NCBI RefSeq assembly: GCF_039503195.1
Contig: NZ_JBCJKP010000001.1
Coordinates: forward strand, 372,001 to 436,000
Length of the DNA: 64,000 bases
Reading direction: 5' to 3'
Source of the DNA: Streptomyces mirabilis
GTDB lineage: Bacteria > Actinomycetota > Actinomycetes > Streptomycetales > Streptomycetaceae
Under the pieces are notes generated by a model. The model was not told where the DNA came from. It searched no databases and worked only from the letters and a program-made list of their open reading frames with translations. Positions 34,028-42,869 of this stretch are shown here, piece after piece. Within the stretch, counting starts at the first letter, position 1. Every line of letters begins with the position of its first letter. The position numbers were made by a program, and so were the translations under genes.

Positions 34028-34109
34028 CGCAGAGAACTCCGGCGCTTCGCACCTCCGGACCGAGAATCGCATCCCCGCCCGGCCTGAAGGCCGGGATTCC
34101 CTGCGAAGA
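34028..34109 (+). repeat. IS200/IS605 right-end repeat, copy 1
   Basis: An 82-bp segment closely matches 61198-61279 on the opposite strand. It contains the hairpin CCCGGCCT-GA-AGGCCGGG (34078-34095), the kind of subterminal structure IS200/IS605 transposases recognise. The right edge abuts a ricin-lectin fragment. Confidence 0.65.
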
Positions 34110-34118
34110 TTCAGAGGA

Positions 34119-34340
34119 TGGGGCCACTGCCTCGACAGCAACTCGGCCGGGGACGTCCACGCCAACGGGTGCAACGGTGGGAACAACCAGCTGTGGCAGG
34201 TCGTCCAACCCGCGGTGGGAAGTGCCGTCATGGTCCGAAGCACGGCGACCCGCCTCTGCCTCTACCAGACCCCTGGCGGCCTGTACGGGACGACGACGTG
34301 TGACCGCAATGCGCGCACTCAGCGGTGGACCATCGGCTGA
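34119..34340 (+). pseudogene. Ricin-type lectin domain fragment
   Basis: The frame HCLDSNSAGDVHANGCNGGN, NQLWQVV, then ATRLCLYQTPGG and QRWTIG, ending at TGA 34338-34340, is the C-terminal subdomain of a beta-trefoil carbohydrate-binding module with the QxW motifs. Its 5' part is missing exactly where the IS200/IS605 end stops, so the element probably truncated a secreted lectin or glycosidase gene. Confidence 0.6.
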
Positions 34341-34663
34341 GCGACCGGTACCTCACCGGGGAACGACGTCATACGTCGACGAGACGGCTCAGGTGGGGAA
34401 TGAATGCACCTCGACGAGTTGGAACGTCGACGTACGGCCCAGAGCTCCGGCAAGGTCGCGCTGAGCCAGGTCCGACCAACGGCGACACGAGCATCTCCCG
34501 CGACCGGCACCGCCCGCCCCCCAAGGAAGCTCCAATGGAGAGGCCGGCCCCGGGGCTGGACGCGAAGGAGGTCCTGGCGGCGGCGCAGCGGTGCGCGTGG
34601 GCTTTGACCCACCCGGGCGACTTCCTGGTTCCCGACGCGTCTGAAGAGATCCTGGCCAGGCTG

Positions 34664-35143
34664 TCAGCGCCGTACGCGAGGACGAGCGGGACGGCCATGT
34701 GCAGCGCCTGGAGGTGTTCGTCGACCGACGCCGCGAGGGCCCCCGCGGTGCCCGTGGGCGCCGTGGGCCAGGAGAGCGATCCGATCGCTCTCCACATCGA
34801 ACCCGAGCACGGGATGCCCGTAGTCGCCCTCCGGATCCATCAGCGACGGCTTGCCCAGCCGCCACCCGATCGCCCGTAGGAAACCGCAGAACACATCGAG
34901 TCGCTCCCGGCCCTGAAGCTCCCGCAGATCGACATCGAGGTCGAGCTCTTCGGTCGCGTGGAAACGGAAGATCGCCAGCACCTCGTCCGCCGACGAGACC
35001 CACAGCTCAGGGCACTCCGCGTCAGTCGGGCGGGAGAGCACTGCCTCCGCCCGGGGCACGGGCAGTGTCGCATCACCCTCGGAGCACTGGCACTTCCAGC
35101 CGCTCTCACCCATCACATGGAGGACCGCCTGCCAGTCCTCCAT
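34664..35143 (-). CDS. Conserved hypothetical protein
   Basis: The coding character is strong from MEDWQAVLHVMGESGWKCQC through LWVSSADEVLAIFRFHATEE, DLRELQGRERLDVFCGFLRA and DPEGDYGHPVLGFDVESDRI. The last 30 residues (HGHRGGPRGVGRR and after) are low-complexity and probably come from a lost frame, so the native C-terminus may be altered. It is acidic with no membrane segment. The ATG lies just downstream of a decayed gene on the same strand. Family and function are unknown to me. Confidence 0.5.
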   Translation of the reverse strand: MEDWQAVLHVMGESGWKCQCSEGDATLPVPRAEAVLSRPTDAECPELWVSSADEVLAIFRFHATEELDLDVDLRELQGRERLDVFCGFLRAIGWRLGKPSLMDPEGDYGHPVLGFDVESDRIALLAHGAHGHRGGPRGVGRRTPPGAAHGRPARPRVRR

Positions 35144-35149
35144 CGAGTA

Positions 35150-35372
35150 TCAGGAACACGCACGTCCAGCAGTGACTCCATCAGGTCAGGGTCGAAGAAG
35201 TACACGACGTCATCCCACAGCAGCTCAGACACCCCGCCATACTGCCCGGCACCCCGCCCCGCCGCAGACCGATTTCCCTTGACGAGCTACAGAGGAGCAC
35301 CCAGTAGCGGGCGTGGTCGTCCAGGACCCGGTGGAGGTCGCCGACATCGGCCGTGACGATCCCGAATGGCAT
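35150..35372 (-). pseudogene. Hypothetical gene with frameshifts
   Basis: From ATG 35372 it reads MPFGIVTADVGDLHRVLDDH, ARYWVLLCSSS. Near 35270 another frame takes over with GGVSELLWDDVVYFFDPDLM, ESLLDVRVPDT. The two halves look like one small protein upstream of, and probably co-transcribed with, the gene at 34664. Family unknown. Confidence 0.4.
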
Positions 35373-35415
35373 GCTCCGAGCCTCGCAGACGCCCATGGCC
35401 ACCAGGCCTCGCTGG

Positions 35416-36276
35416 TCAGCCCCTGCGGCGGCGGGCGAACAGCACCGCTCCCACGCCGAGCACGGCGAGAGCCCCGGCGCCAACGGCGAGGGGGACGGTG
35501 GCGTTCGAGGTGCCGGTCTCGGCCATCTCCCCGTGGGTGTCCGACGGCGCGGCGGGCGGAGCGGACGTGGTGGCGGGCGGCGACGTCGGGGCGGCCGTTG
35601 CCGAGTCCGTCGGTGAGGGCGTCGAGGTCGGCTTGGTGGCGCTCGGCGTCGGCTTCGCGGTGGTGGGCTTCGGGGTCGGGCTGGTGGCTGTCCGCTGCTG
35701 GATCCGGAAGGTGTCGTTGCCGTAGGCGACGCCCGCGCAGGCGACTTCCTTGCCGGTGTCCGGGAAGCGGTAGACGTCCGCGAAGGTGCCCGTGAAGGCG
35801 AATTCGGAGCCCCCGAGCGTCTTCGGGACGTCCTTGACGACGCGCACGCGCAGCTCGTACGTCCTCGTCTCGCCGGGCTTCAACGGAGGCGCGTCGATCC
35901 TGCCGGAGCCGTCCAGCGGCTGCCACCCGCCGTCCGCGGTCCGTGCCTCCACCTTCACGAAGTCGCTCATGTCGGCCAGCTCCGGGTCCTCGGTCTGAAG
36001 CCAGGGGTAGGCACTCGCCACGACCGCCGGCAGATCCCGCTTGCCGACGTTCGTCACGGAGCCCCTGGCCGGCTGCCAGTCGCCGCCCGCCATCAGCACG
36101 GTGGCCCCCACGTCGACCGAGGCTGTCACCTCGTCCTGCTCGTAGCCGCCGTATGCGGTCGACACGTCGGTGCACGCGGGCAGAGACCCAGGGTCCTCTG
36201 CCGCCCAGGCTGCGGGCGAGCCGGCGAACAGGGCGACGGAGGCGGCGGCCGCGATCACGGCCGGACGGAACTTCAT
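35416..36276 (-). CDS. Sortase-anchored surface protein
   Basis: The 286-residue protein has a signal peptide (MKFRPAVIAAAASVALFAGS to AWAAED). An extracellular domain of about 180 residues follows, with two Cys and beta-rich character (GETRTYELRVRVVKDVPKTL), then a Pro/Thr/Ser-rich stalk of about 55 residues. The C-terminal sorting signal is AETGTSNATVPLAVGAGALA plus a helix ending in FARRRRG. The sortase motif reads MAETG rather than the usual Streptomyces LAETG. The protein is expected on the cell wall. It is monocistronic and intact; its ligand is unknown. Confidence 0.8.
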   Translation of the reverse strand: MKFRPAVIAAAASVALFAGSPAAWAAEDPGSLPACTDVSTAYGGYEQDEVTASVDVGATVLMAGGDWQPARGSVTNVGKRDLPAVVASAYPWLQTEDPELADMSDFVKVEARTADGGWQPLDGSGRIDAPPLKPGETRTYELRVRVVKDVPKTLGGSEFAFTGTFADVYRFPDTGKEVACAGVAYGNDTFRIQQRTATSPTPKPTTAKPTPSATKPTSTPSPTDSATAAPTSPPATTSAPPAAPSDTHGEMAETGTSNATVPLAVGAGALAVLGVGAVLFARRRRG

Positions 36277-36822
36277 GGAAGCGGTCCTCACGGTGTGGGT
36301 GGGAACATCAGGACGTTGCTTGCCGTACGCCGAGAAGACACCCCACAAGTGCCCAGGGTTGTACGCTCACCCCTCGGCGAGCAGCGGTCTCCAACGGATC
36401 GGCGCTGTTTCCAGAAGACAACGCCTCATACAGCCCAGGGCAACCCACCAACCGCTGATCACGAAAGTCGCTCCCCGGCAGGAACTCGTCTCGTCGGCGA
36501 CGCGACATCAGCGGGGGACGCGTCAACCGAAGTGGAGGTCGCCCTCGATGGCGCCGGTCTGGATGACGGGACCGCGGATGTCGCCTCCACTGATGTCAGG
36601 AGTCCACACAACCCCTGATGATCACGCGTTGGCCGTTCTCATACTCACCCGGGCCCCGCGCAAAATCGCGAGGGCCGACCGGATGGAGGCGGCGCGCTCT
36701 CGCCCGAGGCGGCTGATCCACCTGTCAATCCCTTTGCGCGACCGAACAGGTCACCCCTAGCGTGCAAGCGCAGAGGAACCGTGCGCCAGGGCAGGGCGCC
36801 ACACGAATGAGGAGCAACCGCC
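36277..36822. other. Intergenic region without a convincing gene
   Basis: The frames here have weak codon character and no recognisable domain. The stretch holds the upstream region of the sortase-anchored protein on the left and, at the right edge, a GAGGAGC site for the next gene. Confidence 0.5.
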
Positions 36823-37200
36823 GTGGGAACCATGGTCTCGGTCAGGGGCTGGGTGCAGTGTGACGACGAACAGCTAGCCCAGATCAAGGAGATCGTGGAA
36901 GCAGACGATCCGGAGCGCACCTACAGCGGCGGCTGGGCCTTCCCCGCTCGGCAGTACAACGGCGCCAGGTGGGCCTTCTACGGGGGCTACATCCGCGCGG
37001 TGTCCCTCGACTGGTTCGAGGAGAGGTTGCGTCAGATCGCCCAGATCCCGGCTTCCTATCAGGATGACGAGTACGACGAGAGGCCCCAGGGGCTGTTTCT
37101 GGTCAGCCACGACGTCGACGGCATGAGGGAGTGGAGGGTCCACAACGGCGGCCTGGTGATCGGCCTCCCGGATGGGGACTACCACTACCTCGACGCCTAG
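36823..37200 (+). CDS. Conserved hypothetical protein, 125 aa
   Basis: The GTG at 36823 is preceded by GAGGAGC; an in-frame ATG follows three codons later. The protein reads VSVRGWVQCDDEQLAQIKEI, RTYSGGWAFPARQYNGARWA, then AVSLDWFEERLRQIAQIPAS and EWRVHNGGLVIGLPDGDYHY. It is acidic, soluble and rich in Trp, Tyr and Asp, a look shared by small immunity-type proteins, but I cannot name the family. It is intact and separate from its IS-rich neighbours. Confidence 0.65.
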   Translation: MGTMVSVRGWVQCDDEQLAQIKEIVEADDPERTYSGGWAFPARQYNGARWAFYGGYIRAVSLDWFEERLRQIAQIPASYQDDEYDERPQGLFLVSHDVDGMREWRVHNGGLVIGLPDGDYHYLDA

Positions 37201-37320
37201 CTACTTGCCCCTGAAGAAGCCCGGAGCTCTCTCTCGGTTGTCCTCTGGGAATAGCTGGTGAGGGTGGAGCCATGGCCGCCACAGTGCAGGCGGGTCGTGG
37301 CGGCCGGGGGTGGGGCGGTG

Positions 37321-37640
37321 TCGCGTGTCGCGGTAGTGCAGGACGCCTGGTGGGAGGTACTGCCGGAGCAGGCACAGCAGTTACCTGCCGAGCTGGGTCG
37401 GGTCGATGCGTTCGTGGACGACGAGCGATTCATCGCACCGTGGCGGGCGATGTTCCCGAGCGGCCGGGGCGGCCGTCGGTGCCGGTGGAGACGTTGCTGC
37501 GCCTGCTGTATCTCAAGCACCGCTACCAGCTGGGTTACGAGACCCTGTGCCGTGAAGTCGCGGACTCGTTGAGCTGGCGCCGATTATGCCGCATCCCGCT
37601 GTCCTCCCCGGAGCCACACCCGACCAGACGAGGAACGCGC
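37321..37640 (+). pseudogene. IS5/IS1182-like transposase N-terminal fragment
   Basis: AELGRVDAFVDDERFIAPWR in one frame continues, after a shift near 37460, as RPGRPSVPVETLLRLLYLKH, RYQLGYETLCREVADSLSW. This is the N-terminal dimerisation-like domain of a common transposase group. The catalytic part is missing; sequence after SSPEPHP belongs to another scrap (NKPSG and GQLRRGQRCDLQTLAQEAGV) of an IS-associated protein. Confidence 0.6.
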
Positions 37641-37859
37641 CCGCGACGAACAAGCCATCCGGGCTGCCACGGACCGTGTGCTGTCCGGGCAGCTTCGCCG
37701 CGGCCAGCGTTGTGATCTCCAGACCCTCGCTCAAGAGGCCGGAGTCCCGCGAACCGGCTTCTCTCCCAGAAAGACCCCAGACGGGTCGGTCCGCCCGGCC
37801 CCTAGCAGCACCGCGCCCGGGAGTTCCAGCGCCGCGTCGACGCCCAGCAGCGGGTCGGC

Positions 37860-38225
37860 ACGATTACATACCCGCGCAGCCCAGGTGGAGCGACTCAAAC
37901 GAAAGAGAACTCGTCCACCCCCCAGCACCCGCGGGGCACGGCCCGGCGCCGTCAGCAGCTGGAGCAGCCGGTCCGGCCCGCGGCCAGCCGCAGCCCTCGG
38001 CACAGTCGGACCGCCGGACGACCGCCCAACTCCACCGCGATCGACCGCAGCCACCCCGACGCTCGCGCGGCGATGCCGCTCGGTCAGGCCCGGCACCTGC
38101 TCGACGAACGTCTTCCGGGAACACGTCTGCCGGGCGCAGGAGTACCGGCGGACCCGGAGCCGGACCACGACCCGCCGCGAGCCCAACGGCAGCTCGTACA
38201 GGCTGCGTTGGTACGAACTGCGCAC
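37860..38225 (-). pseudogene. ISL3-type transposase N-terminal fragment
   Basis: SSYQRSLYELPLGSRRVVVR followed by VRRYSCARQTCSRKTFVEQV and PGLTERHRRASVGVAA is the Cys-rich N-terminus of an ISL3 transposase, of a different subfamily from the element at 3608. It breaks off into unrelated sequence. Confidence 0.55.
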
Positions 38226-38624
38226 GCGTCTCGCCTACTTTCGGCAGTCAGGGCACCGGCCCGGCCGACCCGGTGGACACCGCCTCCACCACCCGGGCGC
38301 CGGAGGAGTCGCTGACATGCTCTACTCGCACACCGATCCCGGGAAACGGCACATCCTCAACCGTCTTGCTCGACACGGTGGGAAACACACTGCCGAAACG
38401 ATCCCTCGTTCCCGCTCGTCACCTGGGGATTCACGGAACTGTGGCCAGAGCCCTGAAATCGGTCAGGGCCGCTCGTCGCCTCAGCCGGTCCGGTGCTCAA
38501 CGGAGTGAGGAGCTTCGACGAGCGCGTGTCTTCGGCCAGGATCACCGGCTTGTGGAGTGTGCGGGTCATGTCGGACGGACAGAGTGCCATCGGGGTCCCC
38601 GCAGCAGCCGTCTACGCTCTCGGC
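38226..38624. other. Intergenic or scrambled sequence
   Basis: No domain or convincing frame is visible. The reading frame upstream of ATG 38625 stays open but has poor composition, so it is taken as the leader of the next gene. Confidence 0.4.
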
Positions 38625-39557
38625 ATGCAACGCAGCGATGTCACGCGGGACGACGGCACGTGGATGGGCCTGTCCCTGGACGTACAGGATCGCCACCAGC
38701 CGGGTCTGTGCGTGTTCACGGCCGGTGCGCACCTGCTGGTCTCCCAGATGTCGCAGCCTGTGCTGCTCGCGGTGGTCGATGAGCAACACGAGGGCGTGGA
38801 CTTCTGGCGCACCGACGGGTACCGCTCCTTCGTCCCGCCCTTGCGGGCCGATGCGGGCCGCGCCCTGGCGGGCAGCCCGGAACGGTGGGCCCACCGCTTT
38901 GCGCAGTACCTCATCGACTCGCCGGGCAGCCCGTTGCACGAGGGCCGGTGGCTGCTCTCGTGCGAGAGCCCGCTCCGGCACTGGCGCCACGCCGACGCCT
39001 CGCACGCCGAATACTGGAGCTCGATACTCGTCGACGGCCGTCCAAACGGCTACATCGACTGGTTCCTCCATGCTCATTCATGGGAGGTCCTGCCGCTGCG
39101 GCCGATGCCCGATGCCGACGACAGCCGGGTCAAGGCGTACCGCAAGCAAGCCCGTGAAGGAACACTCCCACCCGTCCTGTTGTAGTGGGTCAGCGGCCTG
39201 GACTGCCATCTGATTCTGGACGGTCACGCGCGGTTCGCCGCGGCAGTCGCCGAATCCGTCGAGCCTCCGCTGATGCAGCTGCACCGCACGGTCCCGCGCG
39301 ATGACCTGGCCACGCGCACCGAGAAAGCCGTGGGCTTCTACGAGGACGAACTGGCACGCTTCGCCGAACTCCGCGCCGTCCACGGCCCCGCGGTCCCGGA
39401 CGGCGCTGCCACCGCCGGCCCACAACTCGTCCGCCTCCTTCACGACCTGTACACCGCGGAACAGCCGACCTGGGCCTGGCCGCTGCCCGGCGGGGAGAAG
39501 CAGTGGCGTCGCATTGCGCGCGCGGTGACAGACAGCCAGGACTGGCCCTGTACCTGA
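38625..39557 (+). pseudogene. Hypothetical gene interrupted by an in-frame amber codon
   Basis: From ATG 38625 the protein reads MQRSDVTRDDGTWMGLSLDV, SPERWAHRFAQYLIDSPGS and REGTLPPVLL, then meets TAG at 39183-39185. The same frame continues without any shift: WVSGLDCHLILDGHARFAAA, TVPRDDLATRTEKAVGFYED, ending at TGA 39557. The total would be 310 residues. Codon use is equally good on both sides, so a single substitution (TGG or CAG to TAG) explains it. A Trp/His-rich soluble protein of unknown function. Confidence 0.6.
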
Positions 39558-39749
39558 CTCCTGCCGACCCCTCCCGCCACCATGACATTCGGGTGTACCG
39601 CCGCACCGTCAGGGGGCGCGCCGGGATGAGGGCCAACCTTCCCCGGCTCGAACTATCACGCGTACGCAGGCTGCCCTCAGCAGGCGTCCGCGCCCGACTT
39701 GGTCCGACCCGCCCCAGCATGCTGCTCGACCTCGTCGGGAGGGACAGGT

Positions 39750-40065
39750 GCGTCGTCGGCAACGACCTGCTGGCGGTGCCGTCGTTCTATCCCGGCCTCG
39801 AGCTGGCCACCACAGGCGTGCACCGGCTGACCGGGATGCCGCTGGTCGGCGCGCAGATCCTGGTGGTTCTGCTGGCGCGATCGGTGCTGGTCATGGCGCT
39901 GTTCACGCTGGTGCGACGCGGCACTGGCTCCGGCACGGCGGGTGGGCTCGCCGTGCTGCTCTACGCCGCGAGCCCGCGCTTCTGCTTCCTTGATTGCCCA
40001 GTTCTCCCACCAGGCGGTGGCCACGGCGCTGCTGGTGGCCGTGGCGTGCCTGCTGGTGCGCAGCT
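39750..40065 (+). pseudogene. Integral membrane protein fragment
   Basis: LLAVPSFYPGLELATTGVHR, LVGAQILVVLLARSVLVMAL and GGLAVLLYAASPRFCF form membrane helices, with a frame switch near 39990 to QFSHQAVATALLVAVACLLV. It resembles the middle of a large multi-pass envelope glycosyltransferase-like protein. Start and end are missing. Confidence 0.4.
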
Positions 40066-40463
40066 TCTACCGCGGGTCGCCCGCCTCGGCGCGGCGGCGC
40101 GACTCCCGCAGGACCACCGCGCAGACCCCGAAGGTGTCGGTGGACACCAGCACGCGGCCCACGCCGAGCGCTCCGACGGCGGCCGTCAGCCGGACCACTG
40201 TGCCGGCCTTCTCGGCGGTGGGGAACACGGACGCGCTCGCGACCAGCCCGCCGGATGTCACGGCTCGGCATCGCGTTGGCGATGACACCGACCGTGGCGT
40301 CGGCCACGAGCCGGTGGCGGCTCACTCGTCAGCCGTCGGCGTGCTGCTCACCCGTCTCGCTCCCTGCCCGCCGCCGTCGCGCGTGCCGTCTGCGGGAGAC
40401 GCGTTTCCGCAGCCGCTGACAAGGGTCACGACCGTCATCTGACAGGACCCGCCTGTCCTTCGG
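40066..40463. other. Remnant region, mostly non-coding
   Basis: A minus-strand stretch reads TAAVGALGVGRVLVSTDTFG, suggestive of a transporter or dehydrogenase scrap, but neither end is definable. Confidence 0.3.
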
Positions 40464-40464
40464 C

Positions 40465-40492
40465 TTGACGTATTCCGATATCGGCATACGAT
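40465..40492 (+). promoter_or_regulatory. Promoter of the arsR operon with built-in palindrome
   Basis: TTGACG (40465-40470) and TACGAT (40487-40492) are separated by 16 bases. The spacer contains ATTCCGATATCGGCAT (40472-40487), a palindrome with one mismatched pair and the perfect core CCGATATCGG (40475-40484). Initiation about seven bases after the -10 box would fall at 40499-40500, the ATG itself. An ArsR-type repressor bound between -35 and -10 would block transcription. Confidence 0.6.
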
Positions 40493-40499
40493 GGCGCCC

Positions 40500-40841
40500 A
40501 TGGCACGAGCAGCGACGACGTCGGACGTCTTCAACGCGATCGCCGAGCCGCAGCGCCGGGAGATCCTGGCACTGCTGCGGGCGGGTGAGCGGCCGGTGAC
40601 CGAGTTGGCCCGGGAGCTGGGGATGACCCAGCCGGGGGCGTCCAAACACCTGCGGGTGCTCCGGGAGGTCGGGCTGGTGCGGGACCGCAAGGCAGGCAAG
40701 CAGCGCCTGTACGGCCTTGACGCCCGCGGGCTGCGGCCGGTCCACGAGTGGACCGGCGGGTTCGAGCGGTTCTGGAACGAGAGCTTCGACCGGCTGGACG
40801 CGTACGTGCAGGACCTCAAGCAGGCAAGCCAGGAGGAGTGA
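40500..40841 (+). CDS. ArsR/SmtB-family repressor
   Basis: The 113-residue winged-helix protein reads SDVFNAIAEPQRREILALLR, then ERPVTELARELGMTQPGASK (recognition helix), HLRVLREVGLVRDRKAGKQR and LYGLDARGLRPVHEW. No metal-binding CXC motif is present, as usual for the branch that partners AHSA1 genes. The ATG at 40500 was chosen over one at 40491 because the predicted transcript begins there with no ribosome site, pointing to a leaderless message. Three bases separate it from the AHSA1 gene. It probably represses its own operon. Confidence 0.88.
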   Translation: MARAATTSDVFNAIAEPQRREILALLRAGERPVTELARELGMTQPGASKHLRVLREVGLVRDRKAGKQRLYGLDARGLRPVHEWTGGFERFWNESFDRLDAYVQDLKQASQEE

Positions 40842-40844
40842 CCG

Positions 40845-41351
40845 ATGGCAGCGACAGGACGGGACGCGCCGAAGCAGTCAGCGACGGCCGACCGTGAGAT
40901 CGTGATCTCCCGGGTCATCAGTGCCCCACGGGAGCTGGTGTTCGAGGCGTTCACCGAAGTCCGGCACCTGTCGCGATGGTGGGGACCGGAGGGGTTCACC
41001 ACCACCACGCGGGCGTTCGAGTTCCGCGTCGGCGGGGAGTGGGACTTCGTGATGCACGGACCGGACGGGACGGACTACCAGGAGTGGATCTCCTGGACCG
41101 AGATCGCCCCGCCGGAGCGGATCGCGCTGCTGCACGGTGAGTCCCGCGGCGACCCGAACGCCTTCGAGTCGGTCCTCACGTTCGCGCCCGACGGCGCGGC
41201 GACCCGGATCGAGATGCGCACGGTGTTCCCCACCAAGGAGCTGCGCGACGAGGCGGTCGAGAAGTACCACGCGATCGAGGGCGGCCGGCAGACCCTGGGC
41301 AACCTGGCTGCCTACGTCACCGAGATCGTTCCGAAGGGAGTTGAGGACTGA
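40845..41351 (+). CDS. AHSA1/SRPBCC-domain protein
   Basis: The 168-residue protein has the family hallmarks: ISRVISAPRELVFEAFTEVR, LSRWWGPEGFTTTTRAFEFR, GGEWDFVMHGPDG and a C-terminal helix AIEGGRQTLGNLAAYVTEIV. The fold makes a deep hydrophobic pocket for small molecules. It is second in an ArsR operon and its stop overlaps the next start by one base. Similar ArsR-AHSA1 pairs are common in actinobacteria; the ligand is unknown. Confidence 0.88.
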   Translation: MAATGRDAPKQSATADREIVISRVISAPRELVFEAFTEVRHLSRWWGPEGFTTTTRAFEFRVGGEWDFVMHGPDGTDYQEWISWTEIAPPERIALLHGESRGDPNAFESVLTFAPDGAATRIEMRTVFPTKELRDEAVEKYHAIEGGRQTLGNLAAYVTEIVPKGVED

Positions 41352-41986
41352 TGGCCGGCAAGGTGTTCTTCAGCGTGACGATGTCGCTGGACGGGTTCAT
41401 CGCGCCCGAGGAGCGCAGGGATGACCCGGATGCGCAGCGCTGGATGGCGCAGTGGATGGAGCTGCAGCAGTGGATATTCCCCCAGCGGTTCTTCCGGGAG
41501 AACCTGAAGCTCGGCGAGGGCGGCGAGGAAGGGCACGACAACGACATCGCGCGGGAGACGTTCGAGCGCACCGGCGCGAGCGTGATGGGCAAGCGCATGT
41601 TCGACCTCGGCGAGCGGGCGTGGCCGGAGGAGGCGCCGTTCCACACGCCGGTCTTCGTCGTGACGCACGAGAAGCGTGACCCCTGGGAGCGGCCGGGTGG
41701 AACCACCTTCCACTTCGTCAACGACGGCATCGAGACCGCGCTCGACCAGGCCCGCGAGGCCGCCCGCGACCGGGATGTCCGCATCGCAGGCGGCGGCGCA
41801 ACGATCCTGGAGTACGTGAACGCCGGCCTGATCGACGAGTTCTCGATCGCGCTCTCACCCGTGCTGTTCGGCTCCGGAATCCGCCTGTTCGAGGGCGTGG
41901 ACGCGGGCCGCGTGGCCCTGGAGCCGGTCCGCGCGGAGCCGACGCAGCGTGTGACCCACCTGACCTACGCAGTCCGGGAGCGGTAA
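41351..41986 (+). CDS. RibD C-terminal/dihydrofolate-reductase-fold protein
   Basis: The 211-residue protein starts MAGKVFFSVTMSLDGFIAPE and carries ERTGASVMGKRMFDLGERAW, TPVFVVTHEKRD, RDVRIAGGGATILEYVNAGL and IALSPVLFGSGIRLFEGVD. It is the third gene of the ArsR operon, overlapping the AHSA1 stop (TGATG). It is the third RibD_C protein in the window and the only one under ArsR control. Probable NADPH-dependent reductase of unknown substrate. Confidence 0.88.
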   Translation: MAGKVFFSVTMSLDGFIAPEERRDDPDAQRWMAQWMELQQWIFPQRFFRENLKLGEGGEEGHDNDIARETFERTGASVMGKRMFDLGERAWPEEAPFHTPVFVVTHEKRDPWERPGGTTFHFVNDGIETALDQAREAARDRDVRIAGGGATILEYVNAGLIDEFSIALSPVLFGSGIRLFEGVDAGRVALEPVRAEPTQRVTHLTYAVRER

Positions 41987-42099
41987 CTGTCTCGGCCTCC
42001 GCGCTCCTCCCCGAGGTCAGCAGCGCGGTGAGATCCTCGACGCTCTCAGCGTCAGGAAGGGCGAACGTTCGGGCCGCGATCTCGGCCGCACGCTCCTCC

Positions 42100-42377
42100 G
42101 GGGGGACCTCACGGCGTTGTCGTGGAACTTCCTCGCCCACTCAGGCCTCGCCAGCGAGTCACCAAGGGGCCCGGCTCCCGCGCCGCCGGTGCTCGCGATG
42201 GCGTTCGAGCTCGTCGAATCAGCACAGACGCGGTGGCGGGCCGTCAACGCACCCCCACCTCGTCGCGCTGGTCCGTGCCGACGCGGTATTCAAGAACGGC
42301 AGGCTCATCGAACGACCCGACGAATCAGAGGGTGGTGATCAGCAAGTCGCCTGACACGCTGATCCACAGGTCTTGAC
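42100..42377 (+). pseudogene. IS256-family transposase C-terminus with right inverted repeat
   Basis: VLAMAFELVESAQTRWRAVN in one frame and HLVALVRADAVFKNGRLIER in the next match the tail of the intact transposase at 1076 (AALAMVFKLVESAQERWR). GATCCACAGGTCTTGAC at 42361-42377 is the element right end. Everything upstream of about 42100 is lost, so it is a dead remnant. Confidence 0.7.
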
Positions 42378-42440
42378 TGTTCCTCGCGGCGCGCCGAGCA
42401 GCCCATGCGGGGCTGAGCGGCGAGGAACCAACCGGGCCTC

Positions 42441-42869
42441 TCAGTTCTTCAGGAAGCGCCGACGCCACCACCCGCACGCACCCCACGAACTTGCCAGAAT
42501 GAGGTGAGGACTGAGGGGAACAGTCCGTCGATCGAATGCGGAATCGAGCCTGGAGACAAGTCTGCCAAGGTCTTCTCGAGCACCGCGGGGAAGCCACAGC
42601 AGCACGTCCTCCAGGCGGTCTCGCGCCACGAGGGGATCACAGCACTCGCAGGCCATCACTGGATCCGGCAGCACACGCCCTGGCTGGTTCAGATACCACT
42701 GGCACTCGGCCAGGGCAGCAGCCACAGCCCCTGGCCATAGCCGGTCCTCTTCCAGCTTCCGGATCGCTACCCGAGTGGCCGCAGACACACCGCGGACCCG
42801 GCGAACAGGAATACCTCTTCTGGGCCGCCAACGCTTGGCGCGCAGCCCCTTCGGACGCCTACGTGGCAT
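42441..42869 (-). CDS. Hypothetical basic protein, 142 aa
   Basis: It opens with an Arg-rich stretch (MPRRRPKGLRAKRWRPRRGI), then ATRVAIRKLEEDRLWPGAVA, AALAECQWYLNQPGRVLPDP and VMACECCDPLVARDRLEDVL, ending WGACGWWRRRFLKN. The CECCDP cluster and the basic N-terminus hint at a nucleic-acid or metal-binding role, without proof. Codon use is good throughout and the gene is intact beside the IS256 end. Family unknown. Confidence 0.55.
   Translation of the reverse strand: MPRRRPKGLRAKRWRPRRGIPVRRVRGVSAATRVAIRKLEEDRLWPGAVAAALAECQWYLNQPGRVLPDPVMACECCDPLVARDRLEDVLLWLPRGAREDLGRLVSRLDSAFDRRTVPLSPHLILASSWGACGWWRRRFLKN

Noticed and set aside
34540..34880. Plus-strand frame beginning MERPAPGLDAKEVLAAAQRC
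   Set aside because: Codon use is acceptable, but it overlaps the better supported minus-strand gene and resembles no family; too uncertain to call.
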